Assembly (NCBI GenBank): GCA_025617745.1
Contig: CM046856.1
Span: forward strand, 37,318,208 to 37,382,207
DNA from: Heliocidaris erythrogramma
Lineage: Eukaryota; Echinodermata; Echinoidea; Camarodonta; Echinometridae
Length of the DNA stretch: 64,000 nucleotides
Direction of reading: 5' to 3'
The notes beneath the pieces were generated by a model, which saw only the letters and a program-made list of their open reading frames with translations, searched no databases and was not told the DNA's origin. A program made the position numbers and the translations under genes. This document shows, in pieces, positions 30,778 through 42,649 of the stretch (within the stretch, counting starts at the first letter, position 1; the number at the start of each line of letters is the position of its first letter).

Positions 30778-31563
30778 TATTGGTGATGTGTACAAAGTCC
30801 TTAGAAACACAGACTCAAAGTAACATTTTTTCAAATTGAAATGTACCCATTTTGTTAAAAATAGTTGGAATGTTTTTGTTTTAAATATTAATATAATATC
30901 ATAATAAATAATTGAATCAATGTAATCTTGGGTGCAATATGAAGCTGTATGTAGGCATAAATTGAATTATGCTTATCAACATTCATGTATGTGTATGAGA
31001 ACGTCACTGTAAAAAAAAAAAACCAACCTTTTTGTACTAAGTTTAGTATCCAGAAAGTCACCCTGCCTGTGAAATTTGTATTTAATTTATTTTGGGCAAT
31101 GACGTAGAATACATGTACAGTATATGCCAAATGATATGAGTGGCAAAATATCAAAAAGAAAATAGTGGATAATAACCCAAATCCTGTGTATTGAACCCAG
31201 AAAACAACCAAGGGAAAGGTAAATTTCCCCTTGATCATTTTTACCCCAAAGCATTTTAGAATAAATTCATGCACAAAGGAAATACTTTTTATACACTGGA
31301 ACATTAGAAAAAATTTGGGGTGGCTTACATCTAGGCAGGCAAACCATTCTGAAAGTTTAGCTTTGTGAACAAAAAGTTCCTTGTTATTTCTGTATGTGTT
31401 TTAATTTTAGGTGAATATGAAATGTTTATGGTTCATACACTCATTATTTAATAATTTGTTATACATGGGCATGATTGTGTAAATGAATGGAAGTTTCTGG
31501 GAGAGGAGTACCATATGAGTAAAATGATTTGCTAGAGCTGAACATCTTTTGCAAAGTGTTATA

Positions 31564-31735
31564 CAATGGAACCTCGTTCAACAAACTCCTTGGGACCAAG
31601 GAAATTACCAGTTTATATTGAAATCTTGTTATATCAGGGCTGAAAAAACAATAGAATGCAAAGAAAGGGGACTGGCACAATTACCTTGTAACGAGAGTTT
31701 GTTATAACAGTGTTCTTTATAACGAGGTTCCATTG
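31564..31735. mobile_element. pogo-like MITE, 172 bp
   Basis: TA-flanked; ends CAATGGAACCTCGTT and AACGAGGTTCCATTG. The same family is at 32780-32957 and 61365-61539. Confidence 0.8.
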
Positions 31736-32779
31736 TATTGTAGATAATAATGAAGGAACAAATTATGTCCTTTACTATTTATGTTTTGTTAAGTCAGTGT
31801 ATTTGAAAACTAGTAGATACACCATGATCACTTATTATTTTACTTGACAAGTGCTTCAGAAGAGAAAGAATGTAAAACATGGTCAGTGTACATGTGATAC
31901 CAAGATATGATTGATGTCTGCTTATGTACAACCAGGAACTTTGCACTTTCTTTGAGTGATGCAGATTGGTAAATCCATTGTGCTATGGTTACTATTAAAA
32001 TGCGCGTACATGCAATTCCATTGTGCTTTGTTTTGTGGATCAGCTAGTGGATCAGCGGTGTGCACAATTATTTTTTTTATTTACAGTTTGTCTGTAATGA
32101 TCACTCCCTTGCATTTTGGCAATTCAGGAAAGTTTGTTGCTGCTCTAATAACTGACAAAGTTTCTGGTTTTAGAGCATTCCGTTTGGTATTCATTCATTT
32201 CTGAACACAGGGTCTCTGATAGGGTCTCTGATAAGTTCAGCAAGTACTCTTGTACTGTGTTATGAGGAGTTTCTGTTAATAATATATGTTTTGTACCTAT
32301 GTATGCCTTGTCTGTAATAATATGACATAGAATATTTCAACATTATATGAGAAATTGTAGTTTCAAGAACAGTAATTAAAATGTATTTCAAATCACAAAC
32401 TGTTTATTGGTATGTTTTTATTGCTTTATTCTTTATTTCTTTGAGATGTATTATTTACTCTATAGGTCCATCCTGATATCAAGTTGAATTACATATATAT
32501 ATAAATTTATGCAGAAAAATGAGAGAAAAGGTTTAGTGAAAGTGTGAGAAATCTGATTAAAGTAAGATTTGGTTTTGGTTTCATTCAACCCTGATATATA
32601 ACAAGACTGATATATTACACAGTAAATTTCTTGGTCCCAAAGAGTTTGTTATTCAGATTTCACTGTCTTTCAAATAACTTTTGAGTAAATAATTGATATC
32701 TTGCATCATGAATGGTGATTACTATCAATACTTAATGTGTAACATAATGCCCATTGCAGCACATATATACAACCCAATA

Positions 32780-32957
32780 CAGTGGGACCTTGTTATAACG
32801 AACTCCTTGGGACCAAGGATATTACCTCTTTATATTGAAACATTGTTATATCATGGCTAAAAAACAATAAAATACAAAGAAGTAGGATCAGCAAAATGAC
32901 CTTGCTAGAATAAGAGTTAGTTATAAATGAACTGTTCTTTATAATGAGGTTCCACTG
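32780..32957. mobile_element. pogo-like MITE, 178 bp
   Basis: Ends CAGTGGGACCTTGTTATAAC and ATAATGAGGTTCCACTG; TA precedes the left end. The inner sequence (CTCCTTGGGACCAAGGA) matches the other copies. Confidence 0.8.
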
Positions 32958-33371
32958 CGCTGCCTTTAATTTCCAGTGATGACAGCTGAAGAAAAGCTTC
33001 CAAACAAACTTTCTCACATGTCCTGAACCAACAATAGTATATTTCCAAGACATCATAATTCTTTTAGGAGTTGGAAGTAGATGCCGCAGGTTTCTGAATC
33101 ATTCCATGTTGCATGTTGGGTATGTAAATGCATTAAACGGAAATTCTGCGCTGAGAGAGGGAGGGCATACATTAACATGAAGTCCATCTATGCGAGAAAT
33201 TCAAATCACCTGCTGGTTTTACTCAATTTACCTAAAATAAGTTCCAGACACAGAGGAGCTCCCTATTTTCTATTACAATGTAAAGCCTGAAAAAAGCCTG
33301 AAACTAAGAAGTGGCAGGACCTGAAGCAGAAGTCCATAGTCTGTTCCTTGATGATCACTGGCCATCTGGTG

Positions 33372-35144
33372 TTATTTGAAGAGTTTGAATTTCTTGAAGT
33401 ACTTCTGCACCTCCTCTTTGGGATATGGTTTGACAGCAAGACAAGTGGCATAGTCCTCAGGCTGTTCAATCCACAGTTTATGATCAATGTTATTCTCTTT
33501 CAGCTTCTCTGATAAAGTCCTCACATCTGCTTCACTCTTGGCCTGAAAACCCAAAGAAAGAAAGAAACAACTAAGTAAACAGCTTGCTTGAGGCTGGATA
33601 TAAGCATATATATATATATATATAAACATATAATTCTAACAAATGATTATTTAAAATTATGAATTTTGATTACAGCTCCAAATGTTTTCATGTTTCTGAT
33701 TGGGCTTAAGTTGAAAATTGAGAGAAATAGTTCCCTCAGACTATCTTTGTGATAACTCAATCAATTCAAGACAGATATTGCTCTTCCTTATCTCTTGTTA
33801 TTCTTCAAAAGAGGAACATCATAAGATTGACTTTATCATGGGTATTCTAATTCAACAAACTGTGCATTGACAAAGATCACAGAATCTGTGCAGAAACAAG
33901 TAGAATTCATGTCAATATTCTGCTTACCTCAAGAACAACCTTGTGCATGTTGTCCAGATCTGAAGTGTATTTAATTACATTCTCATCCTCCTTGAAAAAA
34001 TGTATCACAGCAGTACAAGCATGGCATGCCTTCATGTAAATAAGAGAGAGTGAGAGCGCAACAAAAAAGTGACCTTGGCCAATTATACCTTAATCAATTA
34101 CATGTGTCATGGTCAGAAAATTTACATTAACATTATAAATTCATAGTCCAATAAATATTTTAATGATATTACACTTAAATGCAACAAATTAATAACAAGA
34201 GAACAAGTAAACTGTAAATAGGATATTCAGATCCTTTCGTTTATTTGTTTAATATTTTTTTTTGGAGAAAAAAATAACCTGGAATTAATCTGTTAACATA
34301 GAGACATGGAGACCATGTACATGTATGTACCGTCTTTATAGGTATCAAATAATCAAATAGGCCTTGTCTCAAAATAACTTTTGTCAGCTTTTCTAAAAAC
34401 CTTTTGTCAGCACTGTAAATCTCGATCATGGAAAATATATGACTTTCTAGTTGTTTCTTTTGTGCAATGTTCCTGGCCAAGTCAGAAGTAAGGAAATTAT
34501 TCCACTTTAAGTTTTATATAACTAAATTGTCTTCCATCTGATTTTTTCCCCTTTTGTCTTGAGTTTTATACTCGAATACATGAAGGGCCTACAGTAAGTC
34601 AGTAGTACAGGTACAGCACACTGAATTTAATATGAAAATTGAAATCTTTTATTCTTCAGCCTTTCAGGGAAGTTCAGACTTCAATTTTTTAATTTTGGAT
34701 TACAAAATTATATTCATGATTTGACATAAATTAACAATGAATAATCACTGATAAAGTTATAGTACAAATAAAAAACAATTTAATTACAAATCAACTAAAG
34801 AAAGAAACAAACAGTCAAACAAAAACAGGAAAGTCACTGGCAATTGGCATGGCAACACTCTCCATGCATTCCGATCGACTAAAAAGTAAAATTATTAAAA
34901 AACGAGTCACACGATTTTAAGTATGTGGAACAACGTTAATGTTACTCTTTGTCACAAATTTTACATTCTTATTTTACAGATAGTCTCTTCAATAAATAAA
35001 GTTATCGGTCCAATTATAAAATTACTATATTACAATCACCTGCGCGATAACAGCACCTGTAGGCCATTTCAAAGCATGTAAAAGATCGCCCCTGACGACT
35101 ACGTATTGCACCATACTGTCGGCTAGCGACAGACGGGTTGCCAT
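33372..35144 (-). CDS. PTRHD1: Peptidyl-tRNA hydrolase domain-containing protein 1
   Basis: Small Pth2-fold protein related to peptidyl-tRNA hydrolase 2; its activity in animals is little characterised. Three minus-strand exons: 35040-35144, 33928-34029, 33372-33542 (stop TAA 33372-33374), all with GT/AG borders and phase 0, giving 125 residues. The reading VQYVVVRGDL, WPTGAVIAQ|ACHACTAV, KVVLE|AKSEADVRTL, then NIDHKLWIEQPEDYATCLAV and KPYPKEEVQKYFKKFKLFK aligns along the whole human protein. The start at 35142-35144 is chosen because it gives MATRLSLADSM, the same eleven residues before VQY as the human MAAS start. An inner ATG at 35112-35114 is the alternative. The first ten codons and the whole upstream promoter lie in the left arm of the long inverted repeat (35115-35757), so this start region exists twice in the window. 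Confidence 0.95.
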
Positions 35145-35757
35145 TCTCTGATTGGTCAGTTAAGACAGTGCGATGTACGTGTACTGTGCGCTGTGTGTGT
35201 GTACGTGAGCCGTGCGTGGTGTGTGCTACGGTACATGCTCTACATATATATGAGCATAGACTAGACCCCAGTCGTTTTATTCGTTTATATACTGACCACG
35301 GACCACGGAGTTATGTTCTGACCAGAACACGCATTCGGCTATGAAAGAGATGTATAATGTTTTTGTGAAGTTTCTTCAAACTCTTTGACTCTGCCAGTTT
35401 GTTGCTGTTTGTATAGAAAAGGCCTCTTTCTAATCATATGTTATCTCTTATGTTTTCTCTGTTTATTGGTTCTCCCATCATTTCTGTCTCTAGAAAAAAA
35501 TTCTCTCCCTTGCTCCCTCGATCTCTCTTGATCTCTCAATCTCTCTGCCTCTCTCAAAATCTCTCTCTCTCTCTCTCTTGATCTCTTGATCTCTCAATAT
35601 CCCCCTCTCTCTCTCTTGGTCTCTCAATCCCCGGTCTCAATCTCTCTCCATCTCACCATCTCTCGATTTTTCTATCTCTAATGATTTAGATGCCAATCAA
35701 TTAATAGACCCTATCTACTTGTATATAGTGAAAATGGCAACATGCCGGTCAATATAC
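35115..35757. repeat. Left arm of the long inverted repeat (PTRHD1 side)
   Basis: Matches 52711-53273 in reverse orientation with small indels. The outermost bases form a hairpin (CTGTCG, 5 bases, CGACAG). Then come, inward: a CCAAT box (TGATTGGTCAG at 35149), CA/GT-rich DNA, CTCTCC-rich DNA, the phrase ATAGACCCTATCTAC, and one unit of the 40-bp minisatellite. Left and right flanks give no obvious target duplication. Confidence 0.9.
35145..35260 (-). promoter_or_regulatory. Probable PTRHD1 promoter with CCAAT box
   Basis: Reading on the minus strand, CTGACCAATCAG lies just upstream of the first start codon. The same promoter is duplicated next to CENPO in the right arm. No TATA box at a usual distance. 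Confidence 0.5.
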
Positions 35758-36668
35758 CTATCCATCCAGGATTAAGAATAAATGAAAAATTAAAATATTG
35801 GAGTAAAAGTGTGATTGTAAACCGGCAAAACAATGGTTCCATATATATGCGACCCACGGTAAACATTTTAATTTTATGGCCCTCGCTATAGTTTCCTGTA
35901 GTATGATTATAATTACAACATGATTTATAAAATATCTGGAATGTTCAAAAATTATTCTGAAGATAAGTATGACTTATATATTCCTTATTGAAGTATTTTA
36001 TTTATGTATGTAAATTTAAGAAAAACTCTCAAGATTTATAATTCTAGGGCATATTTGAATATCAATAGAGAGACAGAATATGAGTGGCAAAAAAGAAGGG
36101 GAAATGGAAATTAAGGCAACATTTTACAACATTTATTTGTGATTTGTCTTTCGGAATGTTGCTGTATAATGTTACTCTTGCTGCACTTTTCATGTTTATT
36201 TTTAATGAATGATTGTTTTGTAATTCCTGGGGTTTTCTGGCATACTCGTGATACAGGCCCCGCTAGTTTGCAAGTGTAATCGATCATACCTTTGTATTAG
36301 GGTTCTAACTTCAGCCAGCTCACTAGTTATACTCGTGATCCAGGCCCCGCTGCATGTCCTACAGTGCCCAAATGGGGCCTGTTTCACGACCATACTAGTT
36401 ATAATCGTTATCGACGCCCCGCGCTACGGAATTTCAAGCCACAGAACACAGCAGCGGGGCCTCGATATTGAGGACTGTTGTTCCATATCTACTCGTGAAA
36501 ATGCCTGGGGGGGGGGGGGGGGGGTGGGATTCAACTACATTGTAAATTGCTGTACAATAAAACAAAAGTAGGGAACGCAGTGAGCATTTCAAATCTAACC
36601 AAGGGTGTGACATTTTAAAGGACACTATGTACTGGTGGTGCCGGGGGGGGCGCGTTGAAATGTACATG

Positions 36669-36993
36669 CAGGGGCGGATCCAGGATTGAGTAAAAGAGGG
36701 GGCACAAAAATGAAAGTTTGTTAAATGGGTGTCCCGTATTTTTTTGGTCTCGGCAGCTTCTCGAAAAGTTGTTCAGTGGGGGAGTGGGGGGGGGGGGGGG
36801 GGGGGGGTTGCGACAAAATTTCTTTTTTTCGCCAAACCTTTAAAATTCGCTCAGTAGGGGGTTATGGGGGTCCAGTTGCCCTCCATAATTCCCTGACAAG
36901 CAACAAAAAAAAAAAAAAAAAAAAAAGGTCTTCATTCCAAAAAAAAGGGGGGGGGGGGAGGCACGGGCCAGAAGTGCCCCCCTGGGTCCGCCA
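36669..36993. mobile_element. Second copy of the hAT-like poly-G MITE
   Basis: Ends CAGGGGCGGATCCAG and CTGGGTCCGCCAATG. Collinear with the 13336-13697 copy, including the central G run and the CACGGGCCAGAAG phrase. Confidence 0.7.
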
Positions 36994-37589
36994 ATGTGTA
37001 CATGTATTCATATATTATTGATTTATTTATTTGTGGTCGTACCCCCCACCAAAAAAAAAAAAAAGAACAAAAAAAGAAATCCCAATTTTTCTTTCTTAAA
37101 TCATTGTATTTTTTCAGCATTGTCATTACAATGAGTTTCCTTGAGTGTATTCTACCTTTCATTTTTATTGTTATTTTGCTCAACCCCTCTTTTGTTCCTG
37201 AGGGCACCCCCACCTTTTTTTTTTGGCTTTGCTTTTCAGTTGGACCCCCTTTTAATTTAATTTTTATCTGTCACTTCAGCGCTATACCCCCCCCCCCAAA
37301 AAAAAAAAAAAACAAGTTTAAATATTGGGGGAAAGTATCCCCTTATATATCGTAACCCCGCCCTTGCAATCCCCCCCCCCAAAAAAAAGAGGAAATTATT
37401 TTATTGTGTAGTTAAGGCATGCCACTTGGATTGCAATAACCCCTCCCTTGCAATCCCCCAACACCCCCCCCAAAAAAAAAAGGAAATTTTTTTTTGTGTA
37501 GTTAAGGCATGCCACTTGGATTTTAAGGGGGCACGGCCGCTTTAGCCCCTGCATCCGCCCATGCCTTTATCCCCTCCCTTGCAATTACC

Positions 37590-38130
37590 CCCCCCCCCCT
37601 TGCCATTACCCCCTCAAAAATGTACATTGAGGGAGTCCCCCATTAAAAAAATTGTTTAGATATTGGGGGAAAGTATCCCCTTATATCCCTTTAACCCCTC
37701 CCTTGCAATTACCCCCTCCGCCCCCAATGAATTAAGGAGGCAATTTGTTTTATTGTGTACTTAAACTCCCTTGCAATTACCCACCCCCCCCCCCCTTGAA
37801 AATATACATTGGGGGAGTCCCCCATTAAAAAAATTGTTTAGATATTGGGGGAAAGTATCCCCTTATATCCCTTTAACCCCTCCCTTGCAATTCCCCCCTC
37901 CGCCCCCAATGAATTAAGGAGGCAATTTGTTTTATTGCGTACTTAAACTCCCTTGCAATTACCCCCCCCCCCCTTGAAAATATACATTGGGGGAGTCCCC
38001 CATTTAAAAAATTGTTTAGATATTGGGGGAAAGTATCCCTTTATATCCCTTTAACCCTTCCCTTGCAATTCCCCCTCCGCCCCCAATAAATTAAGGAGGC
38101 AATTTGTTTTATTGTGTACTTAAGGGTTTC
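37590..38130. repeat. ~185-bp tandem repeat, three units
   Basis: Units contain TTGGGGGAGTCCCCCATT, TTGTTTAGATATTGGGGGAAA, TATCCCTTTAACCC, and AATTAAGGAGGCAATTTG. More decayed related DNA starts near 37300. Flanking CGGATCCGCCC phrases at 37550 and 38166 suggest the array sits in another poly-G-type MITE. Confidence 0.75.
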
Positions 38131-38626
38131 AAAGGGGGGGGGGGGGAGGGGCCGCGGCCGATTCGGATCCGCCCTGCCTTTATCCCCTCCCTTGCAACTA
38201 TGCCCTTATATGTAATCTTGAAGCCCCACTACCGTGTTGTCTGTCTTCATTTTGCATAGGATGGGGCCTTGTTCACGAGTTTATAATGTTAATCGTGATA
38301 CAGGCCCCATTTCCGTTTTGTAAGCTGTTCAACGTGGTTGCGCGGGGCCTGTAACACGAGTATAACTAGTGAGTTGGCTGAAGTTAGACGTCTAAGAAGA
38401 TGATTAGTAATCGATTACAAGACGGGTAAGTTGCGGGGCCTATATCACGATATTGCCGGTTTTTTTCAATAAAAACGGGGGGGGGGGTTAATAAAATAAT
38501 TACAACATAATATTTTCTTTGCCATGTTCATACCATGCATACCGATACTGAATGTTGTATAATGCAGTGCTGAGTGTGCTGAGTTCATCCGGCCTAGCTG
38601 GGAGTTCATCAAGTTCAGTCACTTTA

Positions 38627-38768
38627 CTGGGAAGCGTTTCATCAAGTGTTCTGTCAGTGATTTTTACCGACAAATTCGCTCTCAGCCAATCAGATGCAAG
38701 GATTTCAGTAGCTTATAACAGTTGTCGGTAAAAATCACTGACAAAACGCTTGATGAAATGCTCCCCAG
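38627..38768. mobile_element. 142-bp foldback MITE
   Basis: CTGGGAAGCGTTTCATCAAG pairs with CTTGATGAAATGCTCCCCAG, and pairing continues through GTCAGTGATTTTTACCGACA. Arms are about 48 bp. Confidence 0.8.
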
Positions 38769-39454
38769 GTCTCGGGGCGGCCGGGGCGGCCGGGGCCGGT
38801 CAGGTGACGATGCCGGCTTTGATCTTGGCTTGTTCACTTTATTAGCGGCCTGCAGTAAGATGCCGGCGAGAGGCAGAGTCATTCGTATTTACATTGGTCG
38901 GGATGCCAAAGCAAAGGGATGCTTTGTGCCGGGGCTTTGTGTTGCGTAAGAACAAAGATGTAGCGAACGTGGTGTACCGTAGACGCCGAATCCACCTGGT
39001 AATGAGTACGTTAATCACCCGATAATCTCTTTTCTTTTGAAGCACTTAATGGAGCTTATTCAGCTTCAGGCAGGAAGGCTACGGCCCCGCCCCCAGCGCG
39101 GCGGATCAAAGACTCAACTATGGACTCAAGATCATTATCGTATTGCATATAAAGATGGCCATCCTACTGCTAGCTGTATAGTTTCGCTTAAATTTGCCAT
39201 TGCTAACTTAGTGCCGTCGCTCCGCGAGTAACTGCAGTCGCGATTTGGTATAGCGTTGCGCAGCTTTTGCCTTAAAGTTTAAATTTGGACGCTTGTCGTT
39301 ATCATTCAACTCATTCATGTGATATTTTTATTTTAACTTCACTGCTTATCGCGATTGGACCTTGGGCCTCAACATTTAATAGACGAGTGTGAAACTGAAA
39401 GGATTGATTTTAATTAGGATTCAGACTGCTAATTATTTTTGTTTTTTATTTTAG

Positions 39455-42400
39455 GTCATATTTGGATGACTTTGGTTGGATCCCAGACGTCATCATGCAA
39501 CAAGCTAGTGCTGCAGGAGAAGCTAGTAGTGCTGCAGGAGGAGCTAGGTAAGACAGCTTGTAATAATTAAATCTTGACCAGATCTCGATCATCTTATTTC
39601 AAGCTCATTTTATTTTCAATCTGATTTTATTTTCAATCTGATTTAAGCGTAAACAGTAAACCCATAGACCTGTCGAACATTGTCGTAACGAGTGCAAACT
39701 TTTTTTTAAAAAGCCAAAGTTCAACCCCCCACTAAACTCTAAAAAAGAAAGTAAAATAGATTGGCTGCTGCCATCGGAATGGTGTAGTGCTGTAGTGTAA
39801 TGTGTGACTGATTGAAAATACTTTACAAGATGGTTTTATTAAATATTAGTTTGTTTATTAGCTTGATTATTTCGGTCATCTCGTACAATAATTTAATATA
39901 TTGTTTTGAAAATTTGAACCTGAGTGACAATGATGGCTGATGCTTAGCTACTAGTAGTATTACATGTACATGTGTGTACAGTAGGTGAGTGGAATGATTT
40001 CAAGCATACAATTTTTAATAAAGGGCTGTGCATAGTGTTGGTACTGGTAGGGTCAACAAATCAATTGCGTTCACTTTTTGTTACTATACTACGTTTGGGG
40101 TACACAATAATCAATATAACCTCCAAACCATTCGGATTTAAATTTTGTTGTATTATCAAGATATTAATTTCTTATCATATTTTATCAGGCCCCTGATAAA
40201 AATTCTGACCCTACCTCCAAATCACAAAAATTTTCATCGGCCGATCTCCATGAAATTTTCAGAGTATTTTCCTTTGACACCCCTTTAAGTTATAATCTTT
40301 CCCCTAAATAATTGTATGTTTATGTTTAACAATTAAAACATAATTAGGAATACTAGAAAATGGAAATGCCTTGTGTTAAAAGTCATATCACATCAACCTA
40401 ATCATTGTTCAATAGCAACAATTTTTCAATTACATTAGAATTCAAGTATAGATACAAAGTTCAAACTATTTAATTATAGTGGCAATTTTGAATATCTAGA
40501 TGCCAACAGATCAAAAGGATGTGAAATTGAAAATAATGATTAATGAGAATGTAGACCTCCTTAACATGCTTTTCTTCCAAAATTTAAGCATTCTACATGC
40601 TTTGAAACCCAGGATATCAAACTATACAACTATTTTTTTCTGTTTAGTTTTATTTTTGTATTTTATTTATTTATTTTTTATGTTGACCAACATATGTACC
40701 GGAGCAAGTTTTGTGAAAATGGCATGGCATTTAACCTTGGGGACATCATTAAACGAAGATAATACAACGGGTGCTTTAATGAATATTCATTTGACATATT
40801 ATTCTAGTCTTCTGGTATAAGAGATGATTTTCTTCTTTGAGGTTGACTACTATTTCTGATTATGCATGTGGAAATTTAAAAAGACAATCCAAAAACAAAA
40901 TACATATAATGCAATCTTCTCTGTTTTTCTTTTTTGCAGGTCTGAATTTAGTTGTCAACATTGTGAGAGCGTGTACCGCAATAGATCAAGCCTTTTCAAG
41001 CATCGTCGCAGTAAGCATCCTCATGCAGCTGGAGCTGGTGCAGTGCGATGCTTGGAGGCTGGATGTAACTTCTCTTCACACTCCCGAAAGAGCCTTCGTT
41101 GCCACCTTGCATCTACCCATCACATTCCCATGGAGGAGGTTGAACTGTCCTTTGACTCGAGAGAAGGTAAACTGTTTAACAAAAACATATTTTTCTTTTA
41201 TGTTAATTTGGGGGGGGGGCAACTAATAAAATGGCTGCTTGTTATTTGCATTAGTGCTCATATCTGGCACATTGTGATATTGGGAGCTCGTGTTTGCAGT
41301 GTGATCCTTTGTGTATGTATTTGACGTTGCTCATGCAATTTGTAAGAGATAAGACCTTTGAGAGGCTTGTAAAACTACAAAAGGGGAAAAAATCAAGACG
41401 CATCAACGACATTGACAGCAGGCATCGGTTAAGTCTTAAACTCAATTGTGCTGCTGTGAAAGAGGTATGCGCGAACAAGTGGGAAGTTAGTTCTTCGGAT
41501 AGAAAGCATGTTTACATAGTTGAAAGAAATGATGTGGCCTGTGCTGTTACTTGTCCTCTTGTATGCAAGGAGTGCCAAGTATGTGTACATGAATTTTCTT
41601 GTACCTGTATAGATGGAGTTGTTAGGGGAACACTATGTAAACATGTACACCTAGTATCGAGGGTAGTTGGGAAAAGGCAGGATGGGGTAGTAGGAAATGC
41701 AGCACAACCAGCAGTGCGGCCTCCTGCAGAAGACAAAATAATGCAAGAGTTATCCTCAGGAAACAAGAATTTGACTGCCAAAACCAAAACACATGTCAAG
41801 TCAAAAATGCAAGAACTGCAAACACTGCTGAGTGAAGTTCAAGATGATGTGCAGTTAGATGCTGTTTATAAGAATTTAGAGGCAGCAGTGCAATTAGTGA
41901 AAGTTTGCAAGCCAGATCAAGTTCAGTGCTTTCAGGGGAATGCCTCTAGTGTACCTCAAAGGGTGACACCACAGAGAAATAAATTCAAATCTACTAAAAA
42001 GGCTAGGAAGACTCGCCAACCACTTGAAAAGCCAACTACAGAAGAAAGGGATAGCATTGTGCGGAATTTGGGAGAAGTTGAGGTTGTTGTGCATCAAGGA
42101 AATGATCATGATTATGTTACCTCACAAGTTTCATCAACTGCAAATGAAAGTTTGAATAGAACTGATGTAGAATATTTGGAACTGTTTGTAAATGACAAAG
42201 TAATAAAGGCGGTGAAGCGCGGTATTAAGATAAAGGAATGCGAAATTGAAGTACTGCCTGAAAATGTTCCGGATAGTGTGATAGATATTGCTTCAGACCA
42301 ACTACACAATTTGCAGCAATATTTTGAGGATGATGCTTGGTTAATTATTCTTGATGTCGTTGCGAGAAAACATAGGGAATGGAAATGTATTTTATGTACA

Positions 42401-42526
42401 ACAACGAACACTTCTCTCAACATGATCGAATGTGAATTATGTAAACGCTGGTTTCATTGGAAATGCTGCAATATTAAGAAAAATCCAAAGCAAATGTGGT
42501 GTTGCAATTTTTGCACAAAGATATGA
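39455..42526 (+). CDS. C2H2-SWIM-PHD zinc-finger protein, MULE transposase-derived
   Basis: Three exons are supported: 39455-39547, 40940-41166, 41349-42526 (stop TGA), with GT/AG borders and matching phases. The last acceptor (41347-41348) is chosen because it alone keeps frame. From the ATG at 39495 the protein has 485 residues; upstream exons are possible. Domains: two C2H2 fingers (C23, C26, H39, H44 and C55, C60, H73, H78); a SWIM finger (C178, C180, C190, H192) in the context CVHEFSCTCIDG...GTLCKHVHLV; a Lys/Gln-rich linker; and a C-terminal PHD finger (C440, C443, C455, C458, H463, C466, C479, C482, with W477). The segment KTFERLVKLQKGKKSRR before SWIM resembles the end of MULE-type transposases, which usually carry a DDE domain between C2H2 and SWIM. 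That domain is absent here. It is the only sizeable gene inside the inverted-repeat-bounded insertion. Function unknown; it may be DNA- or chromatin-binding. Confidence 0.75.
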
Positions 42527-42649
42527 CCTCTTTCACAGCACACATGTTTTATTTTCCATTTTTTATCTCTTTATTTATATATTATTTTTATTTTTTGGTG
42601 TTCAGTAGAATAGTGTTCAGTAGAATAGATGTAGTTAAGTTGTAGAATA

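Larger units (their letters stand above)
30780..33371. other. Region between convergent EMC2 and PTRHD1
   Basis: AT-rich, with no exon recognised. It holds two 170-180 bp pogo-like MITEs (31564-31735 and 32780-32957) and a partial third near 32595-32668 (TTCTTGGTCCCAAAGAG). The part next to 33372 is presumably the PTRHD1 3' UTR. Confidence 0.5.
36236..38458. mobile_element. 2.2-kb TIR element with iterons (nested)
   Basis: About 200 bp at each end are inverted repeats (left CTCGTGATACAGGCCCCGC; right GGGGCCTATATCACGAT). The shared phrase AACTTCAGCCAGCTCACTAG appears inverted on the right as GTGAGTTGGCTGAAGTTAG. Each end has about four copies of a CTCGTGATACAGGCCCC iteron in both orientations. 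The middle is filled by the poly-G element and G/C-rich tandem repeats. No transposase. Confidence 0.65.

Noticed and set aside
38722-39231. Possible upstream exons of the zinc-finger gene (for example a frame starting MPKQRDALCRGF at ~38901, or the 39037-39231 frame)
   Set aside because: Phases do not join cleanly to the exon at 39455 with the GT donors I can see, so they were left out of the gene model.
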